From positions 1,656,001 through 1,720,000 of the forward strand of contig NC_059415.1 in the NCBI RefSeq assembly GCF_905220565.1: a stretch of 64,000 nucleotides of DNA, read 5' to 3'. Positions within the stretch are counted from its first letter, which is position 1. Each line of letters opens with the position of its first letter. A program made the position numbers and the translations under genes. The notes under the pieces are model-generated. The model searched no databases. It was not told where the DNA came from and saw only the letters and a list, made by a program, of their open reading frames with translations. Positions 1 through 10,260 of the stretch are shown here, in pieces. This DNA is from Melitaea cinxia. Its lineage: Eukaryota > Arthropoda > Insecta > Lepidoptera > Nymphalidae.

Positions 1-110
1 CTGAGCTCCTGGGCAGGTTCGGGAATACAGTCGGCGAACGGGCTTGTAATACATCGGTGTACTCGCTTACCTTCAGGCGGACGGAAAGCTAGTTTGCTAC
101 TCCAGTAATA
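1..110 (+). repeat. SINE-B fragment, diverged
   Basis: This stretch matches the family seen better at 44625-44815: the landmarks 'GAGCTCCTGGG', a diverged 'TCGGCAACG' stretch and 'CGCTTACC...CAGG' occur in the same order. It is a diverged, possibly 5'-clipped copy at the window edge. No coding content. Confidence 0.55.
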
Positions 111-1679
111 TGTAAAAAAGTACTTTAATATTACACTAAAAGTATCACATCTGTTAAGTTTGGGAATATTTCAGCCAGCTTTAAAATCAATATTATTCTG
201 ATGGCATGTTGGTGCAGTAATCATAGAAAGTGGTTGTCATAGGTTTAGCATTACAAACGTTTATATAATCTGAGTATTTGTGCTTGTGTCGTGCGAGTAT
301 TCCGGAGATCCGATACAGGATTCTAAATCTAATAAGAGCTATTGAGTTTCAAGCGTGTTTGTAATAGTGCTCTGGTCGACGTTTAAATCAATCTTAATGT
401 TTGTAACAGACTAAATCTACAAAATCGATACAACAGCAGGACCAAACATAGCAGCTAACATATGTGGCGTAAAATATATAATAATTTAAGTAAATAGTTT
501 TGACATGCCTGTGAGAGATAAGATGATTCAGTACTCGTAAATAGGTCATAATTTTAAACGAAATAAAGCGGAATCAAATACCGAGCCGTATCTAAAACTT
601 TTTTTGTACTGAATTCGTTTATTAAATAAAACGCAAAAAAAAACTGTGTGCTAAGAAAGAATTTCTAAGATATGTGAATCAGAGATAATAATAAAAAAGA
701 TATTTATGAACTGTTTTTGCATATCTTCTATGATTTGTTTTAATTTGCTAAATTGTGTGAGAGAAGTCTAATATGTTGATAGGTCAAGACGTATATTACC
801 TCATTTTAAAGGTGTTTCAATTCCCGAAGTATCCACTAGATTAGAACATACGCTAGTAAAAGTGCGCTAGCAGAGTTAGTAATATACATATGTATGTCGA
901 AGACACCGTTATTCTAACTATTGTCACACATCATGTGGGTGAATATTTGGATAATCAAGTAATGAAACTAAATCGGCAATGCCATTATCTTCTTTTTAAT
1001 GATTTCCGAAATTTCTTTTTAAACGTGTAACGCGTCGACGTCTTGTTATTCTGACCTTCCTTTTGAATTCCGCGATAGTGCTGCCAATCTCTGGACGCCG
1101 CGCCAAACTTCCTTATTCGTTCCTTATTTATGACTGTCACCGGCATATAAATTATAAAAAAATAACTATATGCAATTAAGCTTATTATTTTAATAGTTAA
1201 ACATAACTATTTACACAATACAAAGACTATTTCATCTTGAAATATCAACCAGACCAGGATTAACGCAAATAGAACTGGTCTTACGACTAGTATTGAAGTA
1301 AATGATCACAAACGCTACAATGAACCGTGTTTCTAGCGTCTGAACGCAGGATAAAGCCGTGATGTCTCTCGCTAAATAGATGGATTATAGTTGTTTTAAA
1401 CTTTAGAAGTCAACGTTTTAGCAAACTCCTAGGTCAACTTGTTAGTGAAAATTTGTTAGTTAACAATGTATATATCCTTCTTAATCTTGACAGATTAAAA
1501 TGACTAATTAAAATTTGTATAGTTAATAAAAAAAAAAAATGAATGAACACGGAATAATAAAATCAAAATATAGATTAAGCACCGAACCGTCTTCTACTTA
1601 TATTATGTTCTTAGTTATAGAATACTTATATGTATGTCCGCGTATAATTTCGCCGTTTATGAACCGATTTTGATAAATA
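111..1679. other. AT-rich intergenic DNA, nothing recognised
   Basis: No open frame of protein-like composition, splice-flanked exon or family repeat could be supported here. The stretch is AT-rich with short homopolymer runs. Confidence 0.5.
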
Positions 1680-2095
1680 TTAAAACATAATATGAAAAAC
1701 AAAACTAAACAACTAAAATAAGAAAAATATTTTTAAACAATATTTACAAAACTAATTTTATTTTTAACTGACTTCAAAAAAGGATGAGGTTCTCAATGCG
1801 ACTGTATTTTTTAGCCGACGTCAAAAAAGGAGGAGGTTACTCAATTCGACTCGGATAACTTCGTCGTTTATGAACCGATTTTGATAGTTCTTTTTTGTTG
1901 TAAAGGAAATATCCCAAGGGTAGTACCATGATAAGGAACCTAAGATCTGATGTTGGCATCCTAGAGAAATTGAGGGGAACCTTCAAAAATCGTAGTGACG
2001 ACTAGAGCGTTTATTAATTTTTTCTTCTACCTACGTTGTATTTCTTGTCGATGTAATTGAAATCGATTTTTTTCGTTTGCTAGCAAACACAAATT
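1680..2095 (-). repeat. Repeat A, long subfamily (MITE-like)
   Basis: Repeat A is the commonest interspersed family in the window. In the forward direction it starts near 'TTTGCTCGCAAACGAAAAA', runs on with 'ACCGACTTCAATTACATCGA', and ends near 'TTTTTTGGAAGTCGGTTAAA'. The ends therefore carry a short inverted match, ACCGACTTC and GAAGTCGGT. This copy is reversed, and its CTTC end is repeated at about 1767 and 1815. About 85 bases beyond the usual end (1680-1766) match 15053-15127 next to another copy, which marks a longer subfamily. It has no coding capacity. Its class is not established; 'MITE-like' rests only on size, copy number and the inverted ends. Confidence 0.65.
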
Positions 2096-2786
2096 AATAA
2101 AAATTATGTGTACATAAATTCCTAGCGAATTACAATATAGTTTTTTTTTACCATAACTTTTTTGTAGCAGTTCTTTTAAAAATCATTTAATTTTTAAAAA
2201 TCAGATATAAAATATTTGTATTATTTTATAATACTTTATCTGTTTTTAAGTATCTTATTTAGTAAAACAATTAATTGTTATATTTAGTGTAGTGTTTTTG
2301 TATTTGTCTTAAATTTGCAAGAAATAAAAGGATTTTATTGTATTTAAAAATATACACAAAAACATAACATAATAATAAGACTTATGGAAAAGGTGGACGG
2401 ACTCATCTCTGAAACAGATTTCTAGAGAGAGAAAAAAATATATATTTTTATTTTATCAAGACTTATAATTCAAGACAAGTAAGTATTCTTCCAGCATCTA
2501 AACAAATTGAAATCTTTTTGAATAAAGTCGAAGTGTCATGAATAGTGATACTAATCTTTATCCGAACCCCCTTTTAACTAATGAGTTTTTCAAGTACCCA
2601 TTGGTACTGCAAGCCAACGTTCTATTTCCTGTTCGATGAGGAAAACTTAGGAAAACCTTAGAAACATGAGACGAAATAAATTCTTAGCGAAACAATAAAA
2701 ATAATAACGTTAAAATAAACTTCGAAAAAGTCCTCAAAAATGGAATATTTCCGCTGAAAAGAGGAGTACTATTTTGTAATCTATAA
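2096..2786. other. AT-rich intergenic DNA, nothing recognised
   Basis: Low-complexity A/T runs with no gene, exon or clear repeat boundary. Confidence 0.45.
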
Positions 2787-3401
2787 GAACTCAAAAACCG
2801 CTGGATGGTCCATCCATCCAGGATGGACAAAGATTAAATTTGAAATTAGATTATAGTTAGGAGACGTCCGCTAAGAACGGATTTTGCGATATTCCACCGT
2901 TAAGGGGCTTTGATTGGGGTTGACAGTTTGTATGAAACATATACAGCAGCTATAAGTTAGCCTGCTAGATTATTTATACTGCATCTTGAAAATAAATCTA
3001 AAAATGTGGTATATAGAGAGGTTTTATAAAAATAACTATTAAATTGTACTAAATTGTGCCTTTTAAAAAGTTACTCAGTGTGATATAAGCATTTCAAGTG
3101 ACTGAAATAAAAAAAATTGCATTAAGCATCTTAATAGCAATACATATCTTCATAACCACGCGGACGTAGTCGCGGGCAACAGTTAGTGTATTATAAAACA
3201 AAGTCCCCAAAATGTATGTGATCGATTCCCTCAAAATCTACTAGACGGATTTTCATGCGGTTTCACCAATGGAGAGAGAGCTTCAAGAGGAAGGTTTACG
3301 GAACGGCTAAGCCGATTTTGATGAGAGTTTCACTGGAAGTTTGCCGGGAAAACTTTGTGACACACTGATTTCAACGCGGGCGAAGCCGCAGGCACAGCTA
3401 G
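2787..3401 (+). mobile_element. Helitron-like non-autonomous element, 5'-truncated
   Basis: The unit contains 'CTCAAAAACCGCTGGATGG' near its left end. It ends with a GC-rich hairpin (GCGGGCGAAGCCGC) a few bases before CTAG at 3398-3401. A hairpin followed by CTRR with no target duplication is the usual Helitron 3' end. It has no Rep/helicase ORF, so it would need enzymes from elsewhere. Related units follow at 3402 and 3944, and a split copy lies at 10005/12376. The Helitron assignment is inferred from the termini. Confidence 0.55.
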
Positions 3402-3943
3402 TCTATACATTATATAAAAGCGAAAGGTCACTCATCACGAAATCTCCGAAACTATAACACCTACAAACTTGAAATTTGGCAGGTAGGCTCCTTATAAGAC
3501 GTACACATCCGCTAAGAACGGATTTCACGAAACTCGACCCCTAAGGGGGTGAAACGGGGGTTGGAAGTTTGTATGAAAATCCTATGTTTTTGAAGTAAGA
3601 GACTCGAAATTTAAAATGTATGCTCTATAGAAGGTGAGAAGGTGTCTAAATAATGTATCTTTAGAAATCAACTCCCTTTTAGGGTTAAAACAGGGGATGG
3701 TAGGTTGACTCACTCATCACGAAATCTCCGAAACTATAACACCTACATACTTGAAATTTGGCAAGTAAGTTTTGTATAGGACGTAAACATCCGCTAAGAA
3801 CGAATTTTACGAAACTCGACACCTAAGAGGATAAAACGGGGGTCGGAAGTTTGTATGAAAGGCCTATGTTTTTAAAGTAAGAGACGAAATTTAAAATCTA
3901 TGCTCTATAGATGGTGAAAAGGAGTCCAAATAATGCATCGTAA
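3402..3943 (+). mobile_element. Helitron-like unit with internal duplication
   Basis: It starts with 'TCTATACATTATATAAAAG' directly after the CTAG of the preceding unit, as expected of a Helitron 5' end (TC). A segment beginning 'ACTCATCACGAAATCTCCG' occurs at about 3431 and again at about 3713, so roughly 280 bases are tandemly duplicated. No ORF is present. Confidence 0.5.
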
Positions 3944-4575
3944 TCTATATATATAAAAGAGAAAGGTCACTGACTCACTCGTCACGAGAACTCAAAAACC
4001 GCTGGATGGTCCATCTATCCAGGATGGACAAAGATGAAATTTAGCAGGGAGGTAGATTATAGTTAGTAAACGTCCGCTAAGAACGGATTTTTTGATATGC
4101 CACTGCTAAGGGCGTTAGATTGGGGTTGATAGTTTGTATGAAACATATACAGCAGCTATAAGTTCCCCTGCTAGGTTATTTATACTGCAGCCTGAAAATA
4201 AAACTAAAAATGTGTTGTATAGAGAGGTTTTATAAAAATAACTAATAAATTATACTAAATTGTGCCTTTTAAAAAATTACTCAGCGTGATAAGCATTTCA
4301 AGTGACTGAAATAAAAAAATAATTTGCTTAGACATCTTGATAGTAATGCATATCTTCATAATCACGCGAACGTAGTCGCAGGCAACAGTTAGTGTATTAT
4401 AACAATAAGTCCCCAAAAGTGTATGTGATCGATTCCCTCAAAATTTACTGAACGGCTTTTTATTCGGTTTTACCAATGGAAAGAGGGCTTCAAGAGGAAG
4501 GTTTACGGAACGACTAAGCCGATTTTGATGAGATTTTCAGTTTCACTGGAAGTTTGCCGGGAAAACTGCACGTTG
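3944..4575 (+). mobile_element. Helitron-like unit, 3'-truncated
   Basis: It starts 'TCTATATATATAAAAGAG' and then follows the 2787-3401 unit closely, including the 'CCGCTGGATGGTCCAT' segment and the 'CGCAGGCAACAGTTAGTG' segment. The match stops near 4575 without a terminal CTAG, so the 3' end is missing. Confidence 0.5.
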
Positions 4576-5364
4576 AACATTTATTATAAATTTTAAAAAT
4601 ATTAAATGATTTTAACATTATGATCTTGTTCTTACTAAAAAGCCTTAAACTTTTCTTATCCAACCAACACAATAGGTTTCCAGCATTTTCTAATCATTAA
4701 TTAGCCTTAGGAATGATAAAAAACTTTTTTTAATCAATAGGCTAATTTTAAGAATTCTCCACCTTGCTGTCTTTGAAGACCCATTTAAGCCAAATTTTCC
4801 ATACTAAGTACGGCTTTTTTATTATTATTATGAAAGCTGAGAGTCTAGCGCATTTTTAAAACTAACTAAGAAATCATAAGGTCACCTGTTTAGATTTTTA
4901 ATTTAAAGTTGAAAATTTAAGTCCTAATTCACGGAACGTAGATTTTTGACTTTAGACCAACATTTTCATAACTTTCATCAAAGCTACGAAGCTGATTATT
5001 TTATGCATAAAAGTACAACTTATGCGAATTCAGTTGCAAAAAATAAAACTCTAAAAAAAATTTTTCTTTTTTTTTTAACAAATTTTTTAAGATGGTCAAG
5101 TCGAAATTTCTCATAAAATCGAAAAAAACTCATAACTCCTAAACTATAAAAAATTGCGTAACATACATGGGGGTGATTCGGATACCCCACAACATACCGG
5201 ACCTAAATTTTTTTTTTATGACGTCAAGTGATCGGCCACCCTGTATATTGTTATATTGCGGAAAACCGGGTTGTCTTGCGCGAACTCAGTGAGGCCTTTG
5301 TGCAGCAGTGGACTGACTGACTGACTTGATATAACGCTTAAACAGATGTCGATTCCGTGTTCAT
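4576..5364. other. AT-rich DNA with one transposon-like terminus
   Basis: No gene is visible. The stretch at about 5226-5246 ('GATCGGCCACCCTGTATA') reads like the terminal inverted repeat of a DNA transposon, but I could not find its partner, so no element is called. Confidence 0.35.
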
Positions 5365-5690
5365 CATCATCATCCTCACTTTAGCTTGATACAGTCTACT
5401 GCTGGACATAGGCCTCCGCAAGTGCAAGCTCCTCATGTGAGTTTGCCATAGCCACCACAGTGGGTAGGCGGATTGGTGACCGCAGGGATGGCTTTGTCGC
5501 ACCGAAGACACTGCTGTCCGTCTTCAGCCTGTGTATTTCAAATCCAGCATTTGGATGGTTATCCCGCCACCGGTCGGCTTTTTAAGTTCCAAGGTGGTAG
5601 TGGAACTATGTTATCTCTTAGTCGCCTCTTACGACACCCACGAGAAGATAGGGGGCGTCTATATATTTTATTGCCGTAACAACACAGATA
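5365..5690 (-). mobile_element. SINE-R copy (RTE-tailed SINE)
   Basis: On the minus strand this copy runs from 'GTTGTTACGGCAATAAAATA' down to a tail of TGA/ATG triplets at about 5365-5375. It includes the family landmarks 'GACGGACAGCAGTGTCTTCG' and 'CCAGCAGTAGACTG'. The tail matches the 3' end of the RTE LINE at 26870-26905, so this SINE is probably copied by RTE reverse transcriptase. Short open frames inside it are a property of the repeat, not genes. Confidence 0.75.
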
Positions 5691-5973
5691 TTTTGTCCAA
5701 ATGAAAGTCCAGTAATAAAATAAAAAATAAATAAAACAACTACCGCAGGTTAGCTGGAAGAGGCTTCTTCTAGAGTTATTTCTATCGGCTTTCTACATAT
5801 AAATTATATAATGTGTATAACGCCTGACTGAGCGGAGTAGTCAGTGGTCGTCGTCCGGGCTACATCTGACGCCCGCTAGCAATAGTTTTCATTCATTAGT
5901 TTTGTTTCGTTGCATATTGGAAAATTACTAAAATCGGAAACATCGACATTTTTTTTATTGTCCGCTTAACTTA
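5691..5973. other. Left flank of the minisatellite
   Basis: A GC-richer patch at about 5820-5880 ('GGAGTAGTCAGTGGTCGTCG') stands out from AT-rich surroundings, but I recognise neither a gene nor a repeat in it. Confidence 0.35.
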
Positions 5974-7214
5974 AACACGCCAATACGCCAACACGCCAAT
6001 GTGCCAATACGCTAAAACGCCAACACGTCAACACGCCAATACGCCAATGCGCCAACACGCCAATGTGCCAATACGCCAACACGCCAACACGCCAACACGC
6101 CAACACGCCAAAACGCCAAAACGCCAACACACCAATGCGCCAACACGCCAACACGCCAACAGTCCAACACGCCAACATGCCAACACACCAATACGCCAAC
6201 ACGCCAATACGCCGATGCGCCAACAAGCCAATGTGCCAATACGCCAACACGCCAATGCGCCAACACGCCAACATGCCAACACGCTAATACGCCAACACGC
6301 CAATACGCCAACACGCTAATGTGCCAATACGCCAACACGCCAATACGCCAACACGCCAAACCACCAACACGCCAATGCGCCAACACGCCAATACGCCAAC
6401 AGTCCAACACGCCAACATGCCAACACACCAATACGCCAACACGCCAATACGCCAATGCGCCAACACACCAATGTGCCAATACGGCAACACGCCAATGTGC
6501 CAATACGCCAACACGGCAACACGCCAACACACCAACATGCCAATACGCCAATACGCCAACACGCCAATACGCCAACACGCCAATACGCCAACACGCCAAC
6601 ACGCCAAAACGCCAACACGCCAATACGTCAACACGCCAACACGCCAAAACGCCAACACGCCAATGCGCCAACACGCCAACACGTCAACAGGTCAATACTC
6701 CAACATTCCAATACGCCAACACGCCAACACACCAACACTCCAACACGCTAATACGCCAATACGCCAACAGTCCAACACGCCAACATGCCAACACGCCAAT
6801 ACGCCAACACGCCAATACGCCAACACGCTAACACGCCGATACGCCAACAGTCCAACACGCCAACATGCCAACACGCTAATACGCCAACGCGCCAATACGC
6901 CAACACGCTAATGTGCCAATACGCCAACACGCCAATACGCCAACACGCCAAAACGCTAACACGCTAATGTGCCAATACGCCAACACGCCAATACGCCAAC
7001 ACGCCAAAACGCTAACACGCCAATGCGCCAACACGCCAACCCGCCAACAGTCCAACACGCCAACATGCCAATACGCCAACACGCCAATACGCCAATGCGC
7101 CAACACGCCAATGTGCCAATACGCCAACACGCCAACACGCCAACACGCCAACACGCCAATGCGCCAACACGCCAATGCGCCAACACGCCAACACGTCAAC
7201 AGTCCAACACGCCA
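5974..7214 (+). repeat. 8-bp minisatellite (CGCCAACA)n, left arm
   Basis: About 1.24 kb of 8-base units, mostly CGCCAACA and CGCCAATA with variants such as CGCCAATG and CAGTCCAA. A higher-order variant, 'AGTCCAACACGCCAACATGC', starts at 6161, 6401, 6769, 6849 and 7049, spacings that are all multiples of 8. It is cut at 7201-7214, where the left arm ends. Because 8 is not a multiple of 3 and the unit contains no stop, all frames stay open on both strands: RQHANTPT-type octapeptides forward, VGVLACWR-type reverse. These frames are not genes. Confidence 0.95.
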
Positions 7215-7232
7215 GATAGGTACGGTTGCCTA

Positions 7233-9023
7233 ATGGCCTCCAAGAACAGTGAGGTCATTGTCTACGAAGACAGGGGGGAGGACCTTGGTTACTTAAGACC
7301 AAAATCAAAATCACCTTCACCCTCTGCATCGCCGGCTCTCGGGGAAGCCGCACCGAGCGACTCGGAGCGCCTACAACTAAAGGTCGAGGCCCAGAAGGTG
7401 GAACAACGTAGGGCAACGGCCGCACCCAAATCTAAGCCGAGCTCGATGTCATTGGCGACATTTATCCAGGCAACCATCTCCCCGAAGCAAAGTAAGCTTC
7501 CCCATCACCCCTCTCCCAAAAAGGCTGGACAGGGAGAGCGACTATCGGAGGCGCTGAGCAGGTTCACCAAAGACAATAGTCCGAGGCAACCAGCGGCGTC
7601 ACCGGCCGCTCGAACTAGGGCCGATATGGGACAAGTATCACCACCGAGACTTCGACCGGCGTCCACACCGCTTCAACACGCGGAAAATGCCCTAATCGAG
7701 TTCCTGGCCATTATTAAGGCAAACCGCGAGGTAAGCTTGGCCACCTGCAAAAAGATCATGCAGGCCTACCAGTACGATCACCAAAGATTACTGGAGGTGG
7801 AACTCGAAGAAGCCGAAGCAGCCATATACAACAGTGATACCCGACAAATACTCAAGGGCAAGATGTCGGGTAGGTATATGGCCGCATATAACATCACAGC
7901 AGGCTTCGTGAGCGCGGTCGAGTCTGAGGGTAATGACGAGGAGTCGCAAACCTTTGAAACACCCGAAGGGGACCCGGTGGTGGTAGTGGCGAGATGCACG
8001 AAAGTAATGCTGGGCGACCGGATGCTACGGATGGCAAAAACCATCACGGGCGACCGGGCCGAAGCCGGCTTATCGTACGTGACCTGGGAACTACCATCAC
8101 TGGAGTGGATAAACGGGGTACCAGGATGCGGCAAGACAACCCGAATAGTCAGGGACTTCGATGGGGACACGGAAGTCGTGATTACGACCACAGTCGAGGC
8201 GGCTAAAGATCTAAAAGAAAAACTGGTGCACCGCTATGGTAACAAGGTCAAGCAAAGGGTACGTACTATGGCCTCCGTTCTGGTAAATGGCTTCCGTGAG
8301 GGTTTAAAAATCAACCGCCTAACGGTGGACGAAGCCCTCATGAACCATTTCGGAGCCATAGTAATGGCCGCCCGACTATCGGGAGCTGAGAAGGTAGTCC
8401 TCATCGGAGACATAAACCAACTGCCGTACATCGACAGGGATAACCTGTTCGAAATGCGGTATTGTAGACCAACCCTTATAACGACTATTTCGTGCGAGTT
8501 GTCGTGCACGCATCGTAACCCCAAAGATGTCGCCTTTGCCATCAGTGAGGTTTACAAGTCCGTGTACAGCTCAAGCACAAAGATCCGATCTTTGCGAGTG
8601 GAGAGTCTCACAGGCGCGCGCATTCCTGTAGGAAGGGACCGAACCCTGTACCTGGTATTTACGCAAGAGGAGAAGAGATTGCTGACTGACCAGGGATACG
8701 GGTCCGGTGAGGGATCGCGCGTCTTAACCATTCATGAGGCGCAGGGCCAGACCTATGAGGACGTCATCGTCCTCCAGACAAATACAAGGAGGCTCAAGAT
8801 CCACGACAGCGTTTCGCACGCTGTAGTCGCGGTGACTAGACACACCAACACCTGTGTCTATTACACCGACGACCGTGACGACGCAATTGGTCGCTTTGTG
8901 GCGAGGGCAGCGGAGATGACGGACAAGAAAATCCTTGAGCATAGTCTCAAGATGGCCATTCACCATAGAGATGCTGCCGTCATTGAGAATGTGCTCAAAA
9001 TGTTGAAAAATGTAGAGGTGTGA
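7233..9023 (+). CDS. Virus-type superfamily 1 helicase with gag-like N-terminus
   Basis: An intact ORF of 596 codons. The ATG at 7233 (MASKNSEV) is the first one after the array; the frame is also open upstream through the repeat, but only by chance. Residues 1 to about 155 are rich in Ser, Pro, Lys and Ala and are probably disordered. Residues of about 155-210 are helical and charged (HAENALIEFLAIIKANREVS), resembling the N-terminal part of LINE ORF1 proteins. The C-terminal half carries ordered SF1 helicase motifs: Walker A GVPGCGKT (8115-8138), Walker B TVDEA (about 8322-8336), motif III LIGDINQLP (about 8400), CTHRNP (about 8508), VLTIHEAQGQTYEDV (about 8721) and VAVTRH (about 8830). This is the alphavirus-like/tobamovirus type, an NTP-driven RNA helicase. 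No methyltransferase, polymerase or CCHC knuckle is seen. The ORF is clearly GC-richer than its surroundings. A viral origin is inferred from the motif type; the cellular role is unknown. Confidence 0.85.
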   Translation: MASKNSEVIVYEDRGEDLGYLRPKSKSPSPSASPALGEAAPSDSERLQLKVEAQKVEQRRATAAPKSKPSSMSLATFIQATISPKQSKLPHHPSPKKAGQGERLSEALSRFTKDNSPRQPAASPAARTRADMGQVSPPRLRPASTPLQHAENALIEFLAIIKANREVSLATCKKIMQAYQYDHQRLLEVELEEAEAAIYNSDTRQILKGKMSGRYMAAYNITAGFVSAVESEGNDEESQTFETPEGDPVVVVARCTKVMLGDRMLRMAKTITGDRAEAGLSYVTWELPSLEWINGVPGCGKTTRIVRDFDGDTEVVITTTVEAAKDLKEKLVHRYGNKVKQRVRTMASVLVNGFREGLKINRLTVDEALMNHFGAIVMAARLSGAEKVVLIGDINQLPYIDRDNLFEMRYCRPTLITTISCELSCTHRNPKDVAFAISEVYKSVYSSSTKIRSLRVESLTGARIPVGRDRTLYLVFTQEEKRLLTDQGYGSGEGSRVLTIHEAQGQTYEDVIVLQTNTRRLKIHDSVSHAVVAVTRHTNTCVYYTDDRDDAIGRFVARAAEMTDKKILEHSLKMAIHHRDAAVIENVLKMLKNVEV

Positions 9024-9609
9024 AGACATTATTGTATTGTAAGTATAAATTATGCGTAGATAAAAGTGTAAAGTAAGTAATATAAATAATAAAATTGAAT
9101 GTAATAGTATAGGAATAGGATAATGTAATTGTAATGATAAGGCTTTATATATTTACTTAATAAGATAGGATTAGTCATATAATATATTAATAAAAAAAAA
9201 TTAAAAAAAAAAATAAATTTAAATGGACAAAACGATTCCTAACCACAAAAAAAAAAAGTACCTAACTACTAACAATAACATAGGTTAAGTGTACATTGTA
9301 AGTAGCAAATAAGTGTACATATATTGTAGTTAGAAAATAAGTGTACATATATTTTAGTTAGCAAATAAGTGTAAATATAATAAAAATAATTAGTATATAA
9401 GAATATAAAATAAGCAATATGTAGAATATTCTTGGTCAGTGGACTCGCGTCGACTTTTAGAAATTTGAAATTTTAAGACTAGTTATTAAGGCTTCTGGAT
9501 TCTAAGTTGCGGTGAAGTACCGATGCATGTTAAAAAAAAAAATAATAATAACAATATATGGAATAACAAAAGCACGGGCATAATAAGCCTGTGGATATAT
9601 CACATAACT
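9024..9609 (+). other. 3' UTR of the helicase element
   Basis: This AT-rich segment lies between the stop codon and the poly(A) run. It holds A-rich tracts at about 9190-9260 and a short tandem repeat at about 9285-9380. The last stretch before the A-run reads 'CACGGGCATAATAAGCCTG'. No further ORF is supported. Confidence 0.55.
9285..9380 (+). repeat. Short tandem repeat, about 28-bp unit
   Basis: Three to four imperfect copies of 'AAATAAGTGTACATATATT' followed by 'GTAGTTAG' lie inside the 3' UTR of the helicase element. Confidence 0.6.
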
Positions 9610-9625
9610 AAAAAAAAAAAAAAAA

Positions 9626-9999
9626 ACATGCCAACACACCAATACACCAACACGCCAACACCCCAACACGCCAATACGCCAACACCCCAACACGCCAATA
9701 CGCCAATACGCCAATACGCCAATACGCCAACACCCCAACACCCCAACACACCTAAACCCCAACACGCCAACACGTCAACACGCCAACACGCCAACACGCC
9801 AATACGCCAATGCGCCAACTCGCCAACACGCCAATGTGCCAACACGCCAACAGTCCAACACGCCAACATGCCAACACGCCAACACGCCAATACGCCAACA
9901 CGCCAATACGCCAACTCGCCAATACGCCAATGCGCCAACACGCCAACACGCCAATGTGCCAACACGCCAACACGCCAACACGCCAATGCGCCAACGTGC
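9626..9999 (+). repeat. 8-bp minisatellite, right arm
   Basis: The same 8-base unit and orientation as at 5974-7214, including the 'AGTCCAACACGCCAACATGC' variant at 9852. It also has local variants such as CACCCCAA near 9657-9760. It starts immediately after the poly(A) of the helicase element and was once continuous with the left arm. Confidence 0.92.
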
Positions 10000-10260
10000 T
10001 TTTAAAAAAATAACTATTAAATTTTTTAGGTTTTATAAAAATAACTATTAAATTATACTAAATTGTGCCTTTTAAAAAGTTACTCAGTGTGATATAAGCA
10101 TTTCAAGTGAATGAAATAAAAAAAAATGCATTAAGCATCTTAATAGCAATACATATCTTCATAACCACGCGGACGTAGTCGCGGGCAACAGTTAGTGTAT
10201 TCAGGCCCGCCGCTAGCCGTGTCGTCGCCCGCGTGCAATACCGATTATGCCGCCCAACGA

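Larger units (their letters stand above)
7215..9625 (+). mobile_element. Helicase-encoding poly(A) element inserted in minisatellite
   Basis: A 2.41-kb non-repetitive block interrupts the 8-bp array. The left arm ends 'AGTCCAACACGCCA' at 7214. The right arm begins 'ACATGCCAACACACC' at 9626, after about 16 A's. Joining the two recreates the higher-order variant seen at 6161 and elsewhere, so the insertion removed and duplicated essentially nothing. The block holds one ORF starting 18 bases from its left edge, about 590 bases of 3' UTR, and a 3' poly(A). This is the form of a retroposed or non-LTR element. R1-clade LINEs often choose repeats as targets, and I recall reports of insect R1-type LINEs carrying a tobamovirus-like helicase domain, so an R1-related, non-autonomous or 5'-truncated element is the favoured reading (inference). 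The alternative is a retroposed endogenous viral gene. Confidence 0.75.

Noticed and set aside
5966..7233. Many long open frames on both strands across the minisatellite
   Set aside because: The 8-base unit has no stop codon in any phase, so all frames are open automatically. Composition is pure octapeptide repeat.
9502..10051. Open frames across the right arm of the array
   Set aside because: Same repeat effect; they run from unrelated AT-rich flank into the array.
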